DNA of 64,000 bases from Kurthia gibsonii (GCF_006539985.1 NZ_BJOB01000007.1:1-64000), one strand, 5' to 3'; shown: positions 1 through 10,466, counted from the first letter of the stretch. The notes: a model not told the origin generated them from the letters alone. Made by a program: numbers and translations.

Positions 1-570
1 ATAGCGTGAGTATGTCCATGACTCTATATTACATCCATTATTTAAGAGTAAATTTATTGTTGTTTTGTAAAAGAGCTAGTTAATTTAATAAAAAGGTTTA
101 AGATAATCATATAGAGGTAAAGAACAGTACCCATTAAAAACGTCCAATTATATTATTTTTGTCACTTTTCATTCATAATATTGTTAAATTTTTTTAATGA
201 AGTGAATAAAATGAATTTATATAGTATAAAAGATTCTCTTTAAATCTTTGTAAAAATTTATTTATTTTAAACAATGACTGTTAGTAAATTCCACTAGCAG
301 TCATTTTTTGTGCTTAAAATACTTCTTAGATTGTAAAAAAACAACCAAAAAGTACATAGATAAAACGGTAGAACTATAAAATGATAAAATTTAATATTAA
401 TAACTTATTATTAGTTATAAAACACTATTTATAGATTAGATTATATTGATTTTAGCTTTTTTTTGAGTTTAAAATAGGTACAAAGACTAATTTTAACTTG
501 AAAAATAATATATATATGATAAAGTTTTTTTGATTGTAAGTAAAGGAAAGTAAGAAAATAATAAGTCTAA
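1..570. other. AT-rich region without a recognisable gene
   Basis: No open frame here has a ribosome binding site or a recognisable product. The only structured element is a hairpin terminator at 273-309. The DNA is very AT-rich with many short A and T runs. It probably holds the 3' untranslated end of a gene to the left of the window and the promoter region of the broken transglutaminase gene. Confidence 0.6.
273..309 (+). terminator. Rho-independent terminator
   Basis: Arms 273-285 and 293-305 (AATGACTGTTAGT / ACTAGCAGTCATT, one G-U pair) with a 7-base loop are followed by a T run. It would end transcription entering from the left of the window. Confidence 0.75.
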
Positions 571-616
571 AGATATATTGAAAAGTAAATATGAGGAAAA
601 AGGAAGAAGATTAGAT

Positions 617-1764
617 ATGGTAAAAAAAGCAGTTGCAGCATTTTTATTTGGTATGATTGTAGTGTTTGGTGGTTTATTCGGAGTAAATATAGAAGAAGCG
701 CACGCAGCATCAAACACAGCAAAAAATATGACACAATATAATCAAGTATTAAAAAGTAATTTAAAAAATTTAAATACGAGTTTTTCAATCACATACACTG
801 GTAATCAAGCAACTTTACGTAAAGAGTTACCGAACTTAGTCAAAGCACAACAAAAACAAGAACCATTAATCGCAGCAAACTTAAAAACATACCGTTATAA
901 AGGTAAAACAGTATCAAATAAATTAGTTGTAACATATCAAATAAATTAGTTGTAACATATCAAGTAACATATTTAGCAACAAAAGCACAGGAAAAATATG
1001 CACAAACAGAATCTAAAAAAATTGCTCGAAAAATTAAAGCAAGTAACAAAACAAACTTTGATCGTGTCAAAGCAGTAAATGATTATATTGTAGGAAAAGC
1101 GACATATGGTGGTAGTACACAAACAAAATATACAACATATGGCGTATTAAAAAATCGAGTTGTTGTATGTCAAGGATATGCAATTACAGCTTACCGTATG
1201 TTTAAAGAAATGGGTATCCCAATTAAATATGTAGAAGGTCGCTCAAAAAATGTTGGTCATGCATGGTTAAAAGTAAAAGTAAGTGGACAATGGTACAACT
1301 TAGATATTACTTGGAATGATCCACTACCAAATAATAACTATAAACGTAGCTACAAGTATTTCTTATTAAGTGATAGTGAATTACGTAAAACGCATTCTTG
1401 GAACAACACAGGTTTACCAGTAGCAAAATCAACAAAATTCAACTTCTTTAAATCAACATCTTCAGTTACAAAAAACGGTTCAACAATCTACTATGCAAAT
1501 GATAAAAATCGTCAACGTCTATACAGCTATAATGTATCAACAAACAAACATAAGAAAATATCAAATACTCGTGTACAATACTTAGCTTATAAAGGTGGTA
1601 AAATTTACTTCAGTAACTATACAAATCATGGTGAGTTAGCCGTGATGAAGACAAACGGTAAGGGGCAAAAAAATCTTAATCGTACATTTACAAAAAATAT
1701 TTATGTATCAGGTAAATATGTGGTATATCAAACAAATAATAAATACTATAAACGCGCAGCATAA
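617..1764 (+). pseudogene. Secreted transglutaminase-like protein with DUF5050-like C-terminus, frameshifted
   Basis: Start chosen at ATG 617, preceded by AGGAAGA; it gives a signal peptide ending near AHA-AS. The frame stops at 947-949 because of an exact 23-bp tandem duplication (913-958). Removing one copy joins it in frame to the rest, giving about 374 aa. The restored protein has the transglutaminase-like core: Cys in VCQGYA (just before 1197), His in GHAWLK and Asp in NLDITWND. The C-terminal part has repeats of the type IYYAND..LYSYN and GGKIYFSNY, as in DUF5050 surface proteins. Related proteins are cell-surface proteins of Firmicutes; the substrate is unknown. As sequenced, translation yields only a secreted N-terminal fragment of about 110 aa, unless the second part (ATG 1198, no signal peptide) is made separately. 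Confidence 0.8.
913..958 (+). repeat. 23-bp perfect tandem duplication causing a frameshift
   Basis: Two identical adjacent 23-bp units, 913-935 and 936-958, begin ATCAAATAAATTAG; a third partial copy of 5 bases follows. As 23 is not a multiple of three, the second copy shifts the frame and brings in TAG at 947-949. Loss of one copy would restore the gene. Confidence 0.95.
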
Positions 1765-1792
1765 CAAATAAAATATCTTCTTTAATAATTTG

Positions 1793-1832
1793 TAGACATA
1801 AGTTTATTTTGTATAACTTATGTCTATTTTTT
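1793..1832 (+). terminator. Rho-independent terminator after the transglutaminase-like gene
   Basis: A perfect 12-bp stem (1793-1804 with 1815-1826, TAGACATAAGTT / AACTTATGTCTA), 10-base loop and a six-base T run. Confidence 0.9.
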
Positions 1833-1998
1833 ACATAAAATAAATCTAAAAAAAGTATTTTAAGGAAAAAATTAGATAATACATGTTTTAATTTGACCAT
1901 TATATTCCATAATAGGTATAATCATAATTATAAATGATGCGATTTATCATTTTATGTTTCACCAAAAAATTGCCCGCTATGGAAGGAGAAATGTTTAA

Positions 1999-3015
1999 AT
2001 GAAAGCAGCAGTAGTCGCAAGTGATAAAACAGTTAAAATTGAGGACCGTGAGTTACGTCCGTTAAAGTATGATGAAGCTTTAGTTAAAACGGAATATTGT
2101 GGTGTATGCCACACAGATTTACACGTAAAGAATGCTGACTTTGGCGATGTAACAGGTGTTGTATTAGGTCATGAGGGTGTCGGAAAAGTAATTGAAGTGG
2201 GAGAAGATGTGACAACTTTAAAAGTTGGAGATCGTGTATCAATTGCTTGGATGTATGAAAGTTGTGGACATTGCGAATATTGTACAACTGGTCGCGAAAC
2301 ATTATGTCGTGACGTGAAAAATGCAGGTTATACAGTAGATGGTGCGATGGCTGAAGAAGTAATTGTAAAAGCAGATTATGCAGTAAAAGTTCCAGATGGT
2401 TTAGATCCAGCAGCAGCTTCATCTGTTACATGTGCAGGTGTTACAACATATAAAGCAGTAAAAGAATCTCATATTCGTCCGGGACAATGGATTGGTGTGT
2501 TCGGAATTGGTGGTTTAGGTAACTTAGCAGTTCAATACGCGAAAAATGTATTCGGTGCTAAAGTAGTCGCATTCGATATTAGCGATGAAAAACTAGCATT
2601 CGCAAAAGAGCTAGGTGCAGATGCAATAGTGAACTCACTAAATGAAGATCCAGTTGAAAAAGCAAAGGAACTAACAGGGGGGAAAGGGTTAGACGCTACA
2701 GTTATTACAGCTGTTGCCAAAACACCATTCAACCAAGCTGTCGATGTTGTAAAAGCAGGAGCACGTGTTGTGGCAGTAGGTTTACCTGTAGATAAAATGG
2801 ACTTAGATATTCCACGTCTTGTACTAGACGGAATCCAAGTAGTAGGTTCTCTAGTTGGAACACGCCAAGATTTAGAAGAAGCCTTCCAATTTGCTGCTGA
2901 GGGTAAAGTAGTACCGAAAGTAGCACTTCGTCCGATTGAAGATATTAACGATATCTTTGAAGAGATGGAAGAAGGTAAGATTACAGGGCGTATGGTAATC
3001 GATTTTACAAAATAA
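1999..3015 (+). CDS. adhP: Zinc-dependent alcohol dehydrogenase (AdhP type)
   Basis: Cytosolic medium-chain dehydrogenase, 338 aa, a usual length for bacterial AdhP/AdhA. It interconverts alcohols and aldehydes with NAD(H). Catalytic zinc ligands are visible: Cys37 in GVCHTD, His58-Glu59 in GHEG, and Cys145. The structural zinc site has Cys89, Cys92, Cys95 and Cys103. The nucleotide-binding motif GIGGLG is at 169-174, followed by an acidic residue at the end of beta-2 (Asp193), which favours NAD over NADP. The start has AAGGAG 8 to 10 bases upstream. It is monocistronic, between two terminators. Substrate preference (ethanol or other) cannot be read from the sequence. Confidence 0.93.
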   Translation: MKAAVVASDKTVKIEDRELRPLKYDEALVKTEYCGVCHTDLHVKNADFGDVTGVVLGHEGVGKVIEVGEDVTTLKVGDRVSIAWMYESCGHCEYCTTGRETLCRDVKNAGYTVDGAMAEEVIVKADYAVKVPDGLDPAAASSVTCAGVTTYKAVKESHIRPGQWIGVFGIGGLGNLAVQYAKNVFGAKVVAFDISDEKLAFAKELGADAIVNSLNEDPVEKAKELTGGKGLDATVITAVAKTPFNQAVDVVKAGARVVAVGLPVDKMDLDIPRLVLDGIQVVGSLVGTRQDLEEAFQFAAEGKVVPKVALRPIEDINDIFEEMEEGKITGRMVIDFTK

Positions 3016-3062
3016 ATTAAAAGATGCTATAAGTATAGAAATACCATCTTGTATGAACATAG

Positions 3063-3096
3063 AAAAACCGAAATCGCTGTGCGATTTCGGTTTTTT
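3063..3096 (+). terminator. Terminator of adhP
   Basis: A 15-bp perfect stem AAAAACCGAAATCGC (3063-3077) with 3081-3095 and a 3-base loop, T run at the end; it may also work from the other strand. Confidence 0.92.
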
Positions 3097-3159
3097 CGTT
3101 GTGAACGCTAAAAAGGGAAGTGATATATTTTATCTCAGCCTTTTCAGCCTCTTTAATAA

Positions 3160-3729
3160 TTAAATGCCAAATTCTTTTTTAACCCAGTTTTCTGCTTCGC
3201 GCCAAGTATCAACACGTAAGACGTTATGAGGAACTGCTTCACGATTATACGGTGCATCGAATAAAATAACAGGTATATCTAATTCCTCAGCTAACATGAC
3301 AGCGTTCGAATGTTTATCTTCAAAAAATAATTCGACACCTTGTTTTTTGGCTGCGATGACTTTACTTGCATTACCAACAATCTCAAGTGCATCAAACGGA
3401 ATATTTGAAGATTGTAACCATGTTTTTGTGATAACTGTGGCATTCGTTTCACGCGCTGTAATAAAGTTTAGCTTCGTATGTGGATGCCAATTATTTAAAA
3501 TGCGTACAACATCTTGTTGAAGTGGTGGGTTACGATACATCTCAAGCTCTGTTTCCTTAAACCATTTATAAAAATCATTCGGGTCAACAGGTAAAGCTTT
3601 CGATAAATCATATTCCAAAATATCATCTAGCATTAAATTTGTTTGATATTGTTTATTAATAAACGGAAGCAAGAACTCTTGAGCTGTAATTGTACCATCA
3701 ATATCAATTCCAAAACTATATTCCTTCAA
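3160..3729 (-). CDS. yqfW: HAD-superfamily 5'-nucleotidase-like protein (YqfW type)
   Basis: A short HAD hydrolase of the putative 5'(3')-deoxyribonucleotidase group. The catalytic motif DIDGT lies near the N-terminus (nucleophile Asp and acid/base Asp), motif II is the Thr of FITAR, and the acidic motif is FFEDKHSN. The start is taken as TTG 3729, because GGAGG lies 8 bases upstream; the in-frame ATG at 3744 contains that ribosome binding site and has none of its own. The product is 189 aa. It lies directly downstream of ispG on the same strand, as yqfW lies near ispG in Bacillus, so the two are probably cotranscribed. The physiological substrate is unknown. Confidence 0.85.
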   Translation of the reverse strand: MKEYSFGIDIDGTITAQEFLLPFINKQYQTNLMLDDILEYDLSKALPVDPNDFYKWFKETELEMYRNPPLQQDVVRILNNWHPHTKLNFITARETNATVITKTWLQSSNIPFDALEIVGNASKVIAAKKQGVELFFEDKHSNAVMLAEELDIPVILFDAPYNREAVPHNVLRVDTWREAENWVKKEFGI

Positions 3730-3750
3730 TTGCCTTGCCTCCATTGTAAT

Positions 3751-4866
3751 TTATGATTTTTTAAGACCTTCTTTTTCAGCCTCTTGTTTTGCATAATATT
3801 CTTCAGCAAGAATATTAATCTCTTTTTTCAATTCTTCTACCATTGTTTCCTCTGGTACTTTACGAACTGTTTTCCCGTGGCGGAATAATAAACCTTCCCC
3901 GCGCGCACCGGCAATACCGATATCAGCTTCACGTGCTTCACCAGGACCATTTACCGCACAACCAAGCACAGATACTTTAATTGGCGCTTTAATGGTTTGT
4001 AAATATTCTTCTACCTCATTTGCAATTGAAATTAAGTCAATTTCAATGCGTCCGCAAGTAGGGCACGAAATTAATGTTGGGATATTTGAAGCAAGACCGA
4101 ATGATTTCAATAATTCGCGTGCTACTTTAATTTCTTCTACTGGATCTGCTGAAAGTGAAATACGAAGTGTATTACCGATCCCTTTTGAAAGGATTGCACC
4201 AAGACCAGCAGATGATTTAATCGTACCTGAGAATAAAGTACCTGACTCTGTAATACCTAAGTGAAGTGGATAATCAAAAGCTTTAGCTGCTTTTTCATAT
4301 GCTTCAATCGCTAAGTTTACATCAGAAGCTTTCATTGACACGATAATATCATGGAAATCTAAGTCTTCTAAAATTTTAATATGGTGTAATGCAGACTCAA
4401 CCATACCATCTGCAGTTGGGTAGCCATATTTTTCAAGGATTTTACGTTCTAATGAACCAGCATTTACACCAATTCGAATTGGAACGCCTTTTGCTTTAGC
4501 TGCATTAACAACAGCTTCTACTTTTTCTTTACGTCCAATATTACCAGGGTTAATACGAATTTTATCAACGCCTGCTTCAATTGCTTTTAAAGCTAATTTA
4601 TAGTCGAAGTGAATATCTGCTACTAACGGAATATGAATTTGCTTTTTAATATCCGCTAATGCATCAGCTGCACGTTCATCTGGACATGCAACACGCACAA
4701 TTTGACAACCTGCTTCTTCTAAACGATGGATTTCAGCAACTGTTGCTTCTACATCATGTGTCTTAGTTGTTGTCATACTTTGAATAATTACTTCATTACT
4801 GCCACCAATTGTTAAGTCTCCAACACGTACTTTACGTGTTTTGGAGCGGTGTGTTATTTCGCTCAT
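3751..4866 (-). CDS. ispG: 4-hydroxy-3-methylbut-2-en-1-yl diphosphate synthase (GcpE)
   Basis: Penultimate enzyme of the MEP isoprenoid pathway, converting MEcPP to HMBPP with a [4Fe-4S] cluster. The short bacterial form (371 aa) has an N-terminal TIM barrel ([29 protein letters not shown]) and a C-terminal ferredoxin-reductase-like domain with cluster cysteines in SCPTCGR and in [13 protein letters not shown] 4866 is preferred over the adjacent TTG 4869, as AAGGAG is then 8 bases upstream. It works with dxs and ispA elsewhere in this window. First gene of a two-gene unit with yqfW. Confidence 0.97.
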   Translation of the reverse strand: MSEITHRSKTRKVRVGDLTIGGSNEVIIQSMTTTKTHDVEATVAEIHRLEEAGCQIVRVACPDERAADALADIKKQIHIPLVADIHFDYKLALKAIEAGVDKIRINPGNIGRKEKVEAVVNAAKAKGVPIRIGVNAGSLERKILEKYGYPTADGMVESALHHIKILEDLDFHDIIVSMKASDVNLAIEAYEKAAKAFDYPLHLGITESGTLFSGTIKSSAGLGAILSKGIGNTLRISLSADPVEEIKVARELLKSFGLASNIPTLISCPTCGRIEIDLISIANEVEEYLQTIKAPIKVSVLGCAVNGPGEAREADIGIAGARGEGLLFRHGKTVRKVPEETMVEELKKEINILAEEYYAKQEAEKEGLKKS

Positions 4867-5138
4867 CAAACTCTCTCCTTCATTGGCTGATCTAGTAGCC
4901 TCACTATCCCTATTCTATCAGTCTTTGAAACTAATTTACAAGGGAGAAACATTGTATAAGATAGGTTCTACCTATTTTCGTGTTGAAAAATACGTAAAAA
5001 GGAACGAAATAAGAAAAAACAAGTTGCACAGAAAGGGAGGAGATATCAAAAACACCATTTTTAGCCAATTTAGGGTGTTTACAATTCTCTTTTTTCATGT
5101 TCATAATAGAGATATTAACTCAAGAAGGGTATGTTAAT

Positions 5139-6764
5139 GTGAACATAAATTGGCAAGAGATGATGGTACAATTTGTAGGCGGCTTAGGTCTGTTTTTATT
5201 TTCAATTAAATATATGGGAGACGGTTTACAAAAGTGGGCGGGAGATCGTTTGCGGGACGTCTTAGATCGCTATACGACCAATCCACTTTCAGGTGTACTT
5301 GTAGGAATTATTGTAACCATTCTACTTCATTCAAGCGCCGCAACCGCAATTATTACAGTTGGTTTAGTTTCAGCAGGTTTTCTTACTTTAAGACAATCAA
5401 TTGGTGTCATTATGGGCGCAAATGTAGGAACGACATTAACTGCATTTTTAATTGGCTTTAATTTAGGGAATTATGCATACATATTAGTAGCAGTTGGTGC
5501 ATTATCTATTTATTTTGTAAGAACACCTCTATTTCAAAATATAGGACAATTATTATTTGGTTTAGGTGGCATGTTTATCGGACTGGATCTCATGTCAAAT
5601 GGTATGGCGCCACTTGCCAACTTGAATTCTTTCGTTGAGTGGTCGATGAAAATTAGCGAGTTCCCTCTATTTGGTGTACTAATTGGTATTATGTCGACAT
5701 TCATTGTTCAAAGCTCGAGTGTGACAGTCGGTATTTTACAAGGAATGTTCGATGAAGGAATGCTACCAATTCATACAGCTCTACCTATTTTATTTGGTGA
5801 AAATATCGGGACGACTCTAACCGTTATTTTAGCATCCATTGGTACAACGGTTATGGCAAGAAGAACAGCGGTCACGCACCTACTCTTTAATTTAATTGGA
5901 ACAGTCGTATTTTTAACATTCGTTAATTTTTTTACGCTCTATTTGGAATGGTTGATGAATATCTTCAATCTACAACCGCGTATGGTGATTGCATTTGCAC
6001 ATGGTTCATTTAATATCGGAAATGTCATGTTACAATTACCATTTATCGGTGTAATGGTCTGGCTTGTAACGAAAATCGTACCTGGAGAAGATAGCACTGT
6101 ACAAATTCGTGCGAGTCAACTAGACGAACAATTCATTAGTGCATCACCTTCGATTGCGATTGGACAGGCAAAAGAAGAAGTAATTCGTATGGGTGATTAT
6201 AGTATAGAAGGCTTAAAGAAAACGTGGAATTATTTTGAAACGTTTGACCGACAAATAGGGAATGAAGCTTTAAAGCTAGAAGAAGTCATCAATAGTATGG
6301 ATCGTAAAATTACAGACTATTTAATTCGTGTATCGAGTCAATCGTTGTCAGATACTGATTCAACACGTCATCACGTCTTACTTGAAAATATACGAGATAT
6401 TGAACGAATTGGTGACCATTTTGAAAACATTATTGAATTAATTGATGATATTGTCGCTAATCGTGTACAATTTAGTGCAATCGCAAAACAAGAATTAGCT
6501 GAAATGTATGAACTTGTCTTACAAAATGTTGAAGCTGCGCTCTATGTACTGAACACGAATGACTATACACGTATCGAGCAAATTGAAAAGCGAGAAGAAC
6601 AAATTGACCAATTAGAGCGCGTATTACGCAAAAAACATATTCATCGTTTGAATAAAGGCTTATGCACAGCTTATTCAGGCATTATTTTTACAGATATGAT
6701 GAGTAATTTGGAGCGAATTGGTGATCATGCCGTCAATTTAACAGAGAGTACTTTACAAAAATAA
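5139..6764 (+). CDS. Na+/phosphate cotransporter family protein with PhoU-like C-terminus
   Basis: A 541-aa membrane protein with the two inverted NptA/NaPi-II repeats: LHSSAATA with GANVGTTLTAF in the first, VQSSSVTVG with GENIGTTLTV in the second. About eight or nine membrane segments fill residues 5-310. The rest (about 340-541) is helical and PhoU-like, with two copies of the motif IERIGDH/LERIGDH. GTG 5139 has AAGAAGGG upstream and gives the normal N-terminus NINWQEM; the longer ATG 5097 lacks a site. It resembles Bacillus YqeW. Likely role: Na+-driven phosphate uptake or phosphate signalling, complementary to pst 4 kb downstream. Confidence 0.88.
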   Translation: MNINWQEMMVQFVGGLGLFLFSIKYMGDGLQKWAGDRLRDVLDRYTTNPLSGVLVGIIVTILLHSSAATAIITVGLVSAGFLTLRQSIGVIMGANVGTTLTAFLIGFNLGNYAYILVAVGALSIYFVRTPLFQNIGQLLFGLGGMFIGLDLMSNGMAPLANLNSFVEWSMKISEFPLFGVLIGIMSTFIVQSSSVTVGILQGMFDEGMLPIHTALPILFGENIGTTLTVILASIGTTVMARRTAVTHLLFNLIGTVVFLTFVNFFTLYLEWLMNIFNLQPRMVIAFAHGSFNIGNVMLQLPFIGVMVWLVTKIVPGEDSTVQIRASQLDEQFISASPSIAIGQAKEEVIRMGDYSIEGLKKTWNYFETFDRQIGNEALKLEEVINSMDRKITDYLIRVSSQSLSDTDSTRHHVLLENIRDIERIGDHFENIIELIDDIVANRVQFSAIAKQELAEMYELVLQNVEAALYVLNTNDYTRIEQIEKREEQIDQLERVLRKKHIHRLNKGLCTAYSGIIFTDMMSNLERIGDHAVNLTESTLQK

Positions 6765-6776
6765 GGAGTGATTTGG

Positions 6777-7256
6777 ATGAGTATACTTGCATGGATTTTA
6801 ATTATTCTCAGTTTCGTCATCGCATTTATTGGTTTAGTCTATCCGATTATTCCTTCCGTTCTATTTATATTTTTAGGCTTCATATTCTATGGGATTTTTT
6901 ATGAATTTGGAGACCTCGCTTGGTGGTTCTGGGTTATTGAAATACTTTTAACCGTTTTATTATTTAGTGCAGATACGCTATCGAATATTGTCGGTGTGAA
7001 AAAATTTGGTGGCTCCAAAGCAGGCATGTGGGGGAGTACAATCGGTTTATTGATTGGACCGTTCGTTATACCTTTTGCTGGAATCATTTTAGGACCATTT
7101 TTAGGTGCCGTCATTGCAGAGTTAATTGTGACACGTAGTTCGATTAAGAATGCTGTACTATCGGGAGTTGGTTCATTAGTTGGCTTCTTAACGTCCATTG
7201 TGACAAAGGGAATTATTCAAGTTATTATGATTCTCCTGTTTATTTTTGCAATATAA
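6777..7256 (+). CDS. DUF456 family membrane protein (YqgC-like)
   Basis: 159 aa, nearly all membrane, with about four to five segments and Gly-rich repeats such as [22 protein letters not shown] typical of DUF456. The start ATG 6777 has AAGGAG 8 bases upstream; the in-frame GTG 6768 overlaps that site. It begins 12 bases after the transporter gene, so cotranslation is likely. In Bacillus subtilis a DUF456 protein, YqgC, also sits beside sodA, which supports orthology by position. Function is unknown. Confidence 0.8.
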   Translation: MSILAWILIILSFVIAFIGLVYPIIPSVLFIFLGFIFYGIFYEFGDLAWWFWVIEILLTVLLFSADTLSNIVGVKKFGGSKAGMWGSTIGLLIGPFVIPFAGIILGPFLGAVIAELIVTRSSIKNAVLSGVGSLVGFLTSIVTKGIIQVIMILLFIFAI

Positions 7257-7375
7257 AAATTCCGTCTAAAGACTGAAAAACGTATGGAATAGGCATTTTC
7301 ATTTGAATAACGAATCATTTTTTGTTAATCTAAACGTGTAGTAAATAATAGTTATTCCAAGGAGGAATTTGAATT

Positions 7376-7984
7376 ATGGCTTTTGAATTACCAAAATTAC
7401 CTTATGCTAACGACGCACTAGAACCACATATCGATGCAAGAACAATGGAAATCCACCATGATCGTCATCACCAAACATATGTAACAGGTTTAAACGCTGC
7501 TTTAGAAGGCAAAGAAGAATTTGCAGGTAAAACTGTAGAAGAAATCATCGCAAATTTAGATGCTGTTCCTGCTGATGTACGTACAGCTGTACGCAACAAT
7601 GGTGGAGGCCACGCAAACCACTCTTTATTCTGGCTTTTATTAACTCCAAACGGTAAAGGCGCTCCAGAAGGCGAATTAGCGGCTGCAATCGATGCAAAAT
7701 TCGGTTCATTCGACGCGTTCAAAGAAGAGTTCGCCAACGCTGCAAAAACTCGTTTCGGTTCAGGCTGGGCTTGGTTATCAGTAGTAAACGGTGAGTTAGA
7801 AATTTCTTCTACACCAAACCAAGATTCACCAATCATGGAAGGTAAAACACCAATCCTTGGACTAGATGTTTGGGAGCACGCTTACTACCTAAAATATCAA
7901 AACGTACGCCCTGACTACATTGCAGCATTCTGGAACGTAGTAAACTGGGACAAAGTTGCAGAATTATACGCAGCAGCAAAATAA
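7376..7984 (+). CDS. sodA: Manganese superoxide dismutase
   Basis: 202-aa cytosolic superoxide dismutase, full length for SodA. Metal ligands are His27 (MEIHHDRH), His81 ([10 protein letters not shown]), Asp163 and His167 (LDVWEHAYY). The Gly-Gly-Gly-His-Ala-Asn-His stretch and TPNQDSP are typical of the Mn or cambialistic group. A strong site AAGGAGG precedes ATG. Its own terminator follows and the gene is monocistronic; 119 bases separate it from the DUF456 gene. Confidence 0.97.
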   Translation: MAFELPKLPYANDALEPHIDARTMEIHHDRHHQTYVTGLNAALEGKEEFAGKTVEEIIANLDAVPADVRTAVRNNGGGHANHSLFWLLLTPNGKGAPEGELAAAIDAKFGSFDAFKEEFANAAKTRFGSGWAWLSVVNGELEISSTPNQDSPIMEGKTPILGLDVWEHAYYLKYQNVRPDYIAAFWNVVNWDKVAELYAAAK

Positions 7985-8001
7985 TTTTGTAATTTCGGAA
8001 C

Positions 8002-8042
8002 AAAACACGCCAACTTCACGTCATGAAGTTGACGTGTTTTTT
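8002..8042 (+). terminator. Terminator of sodA
   Basis: A 17-bp stem with one mismatch (8002-8018 with 8024-8040; AAAACACG...CGTGTTTT) followed by T residues. Confidence 0.9.
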
Positions 8043-8209
8043 CTATGTAAAAAAAGAAGAATGGGTTCTCTAGAAAACAGGACTTTTTATGTAAGATATT
8101 GGGTACATGAAAGAGAGGAAACGAACCTATAAAGAGTAGCATGAGACTGTTTTTTACATAAAAAAATGATATACTACTATTTATGAAAAGGATAGAGGGA
8201 GGCCCACTG

Positions 8210-10357
8210 ATGAAGCGAAAGAATAAAGGTAAAACTAAGCGCTCCTCCAACGGCAATGCAAAACAGAGAGCCAATCTTTCCCTACGAATGAATATTTTGT
8301 TTTTTACAATTTTTATCTTATTTACAGTGTTAGTTATGCGGTTAGGATATGTTCAAATTGTAAAGGGAGAAGAATATGCTCAGCAACTTCAAAAAACAGA
8401 AGAAGCAACAGTGAATACAAGTGTGCCACGTGGGCGCATTTTTGACCGTAATGGGAAGGTTTTAGTAGATAATAAGCCGAAAAATGCTATTACGTACACA
8501 AAGTATTCAACGACTACTTCAGAAGAAATGTTAAAGATGGCGAAAAAGCTATCAAAACTGATTACGATGGAAACAGATCGTATTGCAGAGCGTGATAAAT
8601 TGGATTATTGGATGATTAAGCATCCGAAAGAAGCGAAAGCAAAAATCACGAAAGAAGAAGAGAAAAAAATCTTAGAGAATGGTAAAAAAGCAGGCGACCA
8701 ACAAAATGAGATTGATCAAATCATTCGTGAACGTATTACAAAAGAAGAATTAAATTCTTTAACAAAAAAAGATTTACAAATTGTAGCGATTTACTCGAAA
8801 ATGGTTGCAGGGTATAATTTATCGCCTCAAATTATTAAGAGTGATAATGTATCGGATGAAGAGTTTGCGGTTGTATCTGAACATCTAAGTGAACTACCGG
8901 GTGTGAATACAACAACGGATTGGCAACGTGAAAAGAAATCGGATTTAAGTATTCTTGGTGCCACAACAACGCCAAAAGAAGGGATTCCGAAAGATAAATT
9001 AAGTTACTTCTTAGCGCGTGACTATTCACGAAATGATCGTGTCGGTAAGTCGTATTTAGAACAAGAATACGAACCCATCTTGCAAGGTGAAAAGTCCGTT
9101 GTTAAATCAGATACGGATAGTAGTGGTAAAGTAGTTGATACGAAAGTTGTAAAAGAAGGGAAAGCAGGTAAAGATCTTGTTTTAACAATTGATAGTAAGC
9201 TACAAAAAGAAACAGATAAGATTGTAACCGAACAATTAATGATGGCGAAGCGTACAGGAGCTTCGAGTTTATTAGATCGCGCTTTCCTTGTAATGATGGA
9301 TCCAAATACAGGTGAAATTCTATCAATGGTAGGTAAGAAGATTGAAACAGATGATAAAGGAAAACAACAAATTACGGACTACTCAATTGGTAACTTTACA
9401 AGTTCATATGAAGTAGGTTCAGTTATTAAACCAGCTACATTATTAACAGGTTATCATTATAATGCGATTAATATAGGAGAATACATTGTTGATTCACCTG
9501 TTAAATTAGCCGGTACAAGACCGAAATCTTCTATCTTCAACCGTGGTGGTTCAATTTCTCTAAATGATACGACAGCAATTGAACGTTCATCTAACGTTTA
9601 TATGTTTAAAACAGCGATGAAAATTGCTAAATTACCATATATTTATAATGGACCACTTCCAACAACAACTGAAGACTTTAACCGTATACGTCGTTACTAC
9701 GCACAGTTCGGTTTAGGGGTAGAAACAGGTATTGATTTACCTGGAGAATTTACAGGGGTTAAAGGGTCTGAAACAATCGGTGGTAAGTATCTCGACTTAG
9801 TAATCGGACAGTACGATACATTTACACCGTTACAATTAGCACAGTATGTCTCAACAATTGCGAATGGTGGTAAGCGTATTGCACCTCGTCTTTTAAAAGA
9901 AATTCATGAACCGTCACAAGATGGTGAGAAAATTGGTGCTTTAGAGCAAGAAATTCAACCAAAAGTATTGAATACGATTGATAACTCTGAGCAAGAGATT
10001 AATCATGTGAAAGATGCAATGAGTAAAGTGTACTACGGTTCACAAGGTTCAGGTGCAAGTCAATTTAAAGACTCGAAATTTAATGGTGCTGGTAAAACAG
10101 GTACTGCACAGGTAGTATACTTTGGACCGCAAAAAAGTCGATATGGTACAGAAACATTAACGGTTACACACGTTGGTTTTGCACCGAAAGACAATCCTCA
10201 AATAGCGTATGCGGTTGTTGTACCTTGGATTACAACATCAGAACAATATACGCCAATCAATAATATTATCGCGCGTAAGTCAGTTGATAAGTATTTTGAG
10301 CTGAAAAAGAAAGAAACGAAAAAAGATAAACAAACAATTGGTACAAAAATTCAATAG
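8210..10357 (+). CDS. pbpA: Class B penicillin-binding protein (PBP2-type transpeptidase)
   Basis: Peptidoglycan D,D-transpeptidase, 715 aa. A basic cytoplasmic tail is followed by one membrane segment (about 27-46), a dimerisation domain beginning VPRGRIFDRNG, and the C-terminal transpeptidase. Active-site motifs are Ser404-x-x-Lys (SVIK), SSN at 460-462 and KTGT at 629-632. GAGGGAGG stands 7 to 8 bases before ATG 8210. Its place between sodA and pstS is that of B. subtilis pbpA (PBP2A), which acts in rod elongation with RodA/MreB; an elongation role is inferred. The Lys-rich tail is unremarkable for the family. Confidence 0.92.
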   Translation: MKRKNKGKTKRSSNGNAKQRANLSLRMNILFFTIFILFTVLVMRLGYVQIVKGEEYAQQLQKTEEATVNTSVPRGRIFDRNGKVLVDNKPKNAITYTKYSTTTSEEMLKMAKKLSKLITMETDRIAERDKLDYWMIKHPKEAKAKITKEEEKKILENGKKAGDQQNEIDQIIRERITKEELNSLTKKDLQIVAIYSKMVAGYNLSPQIIKSDNVSDEEFAVVSEHLSELPGVNTTTDWQREKKSDLSILGATTTPKEGIPKDKLSYFLARDYSRNDRVGKSYLEQEYEPILQGEKSVVKSDTDSSGKVVDTKVVKEGKAGKDLVLTIDSKLQKETDKIVTEQLMMAKRTGASSLLDRAFLVMMDPNTGEILSMVGKKIETDDKGKQQITDYSIGNFTSSYEVGSVIKPATLLTGYHYNAINIGEYIVDSPVKLAGTRPKSSIFNRGGSISLNDTTAIERSSNVYMFKTAMKIAKLPYIYNGPLPTTTEDFNRIRRYYAQFGLGVETGIDLPGEFTGVKGSETIGGKYLDLVIGQYDTFTPLQLAQYVSTIANGGKRIAPRLLKEIHEPSQDGEKIGALEQEIQPKVLNTIDNSEQEINHVKDAMSKVYYGSQGSGASQFKDSKFNGAGKTGTAQVVYFGPQKSRYGTETLTVTHVGFAPKDNPQIAYAVVVPWITTSEQYTPINNIIARKSVDKYFELKKKETKKDKQTIGTKIQ

Positions 10358-10365
10358 TTCTTATA

Positions 10366-10402
10366 AGCTGTATCTCTTTATAACAAGAGGTACAGTTTTT
10401 TT
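10366..10402 (+). terminator. Terminator of pbpA
   Basis: Stem 10368-10378 with 10385-10395 (CTGTATCTCTT / AAGAGGTACAG, one G-U pair), loop of six, T run to 10402. Confidence 0.88.
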
Positions 10403-10418
10403 GTTCTCACATACAGTC

Positions 10419-10466
10419 TTTACATACGTTTACAAATCATTAACAAAATGAACATACCTTCTTACA
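10419..10466 (+). promoter_or_regulatory. PHO box (PhoP binding repeats) of the pst operon
   Basis: Five TT(A/T)ACA-like hexamers lie in the same orientation with about 10-bp periodicity: TTTACA 10419, TTTACA 10429, TTAACA 10440, TGAACA 10449, CTTACA 10461. This is the arrangement of Bacillus PhoP sites at pst promoters. It sits 83 bases before pstS and just after the pbpA terminator. Induction on phosphate starvation is inferred. Confidence 0.8.

Noticed and set aside
4841-5137. 98-aa plus-strand open frame between ispG and the Na/Pi transporter
   Set aside because: Its first third is antisense to the ispG start, it has no ribosome binding site and no recognisable sequence.
7915-8274. 119-aa minus-strand open frame over the sodA terminator
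   Set aside because: It crosses the sodA 3' end, the terminator and the pbpA start; no ribosome binding site.
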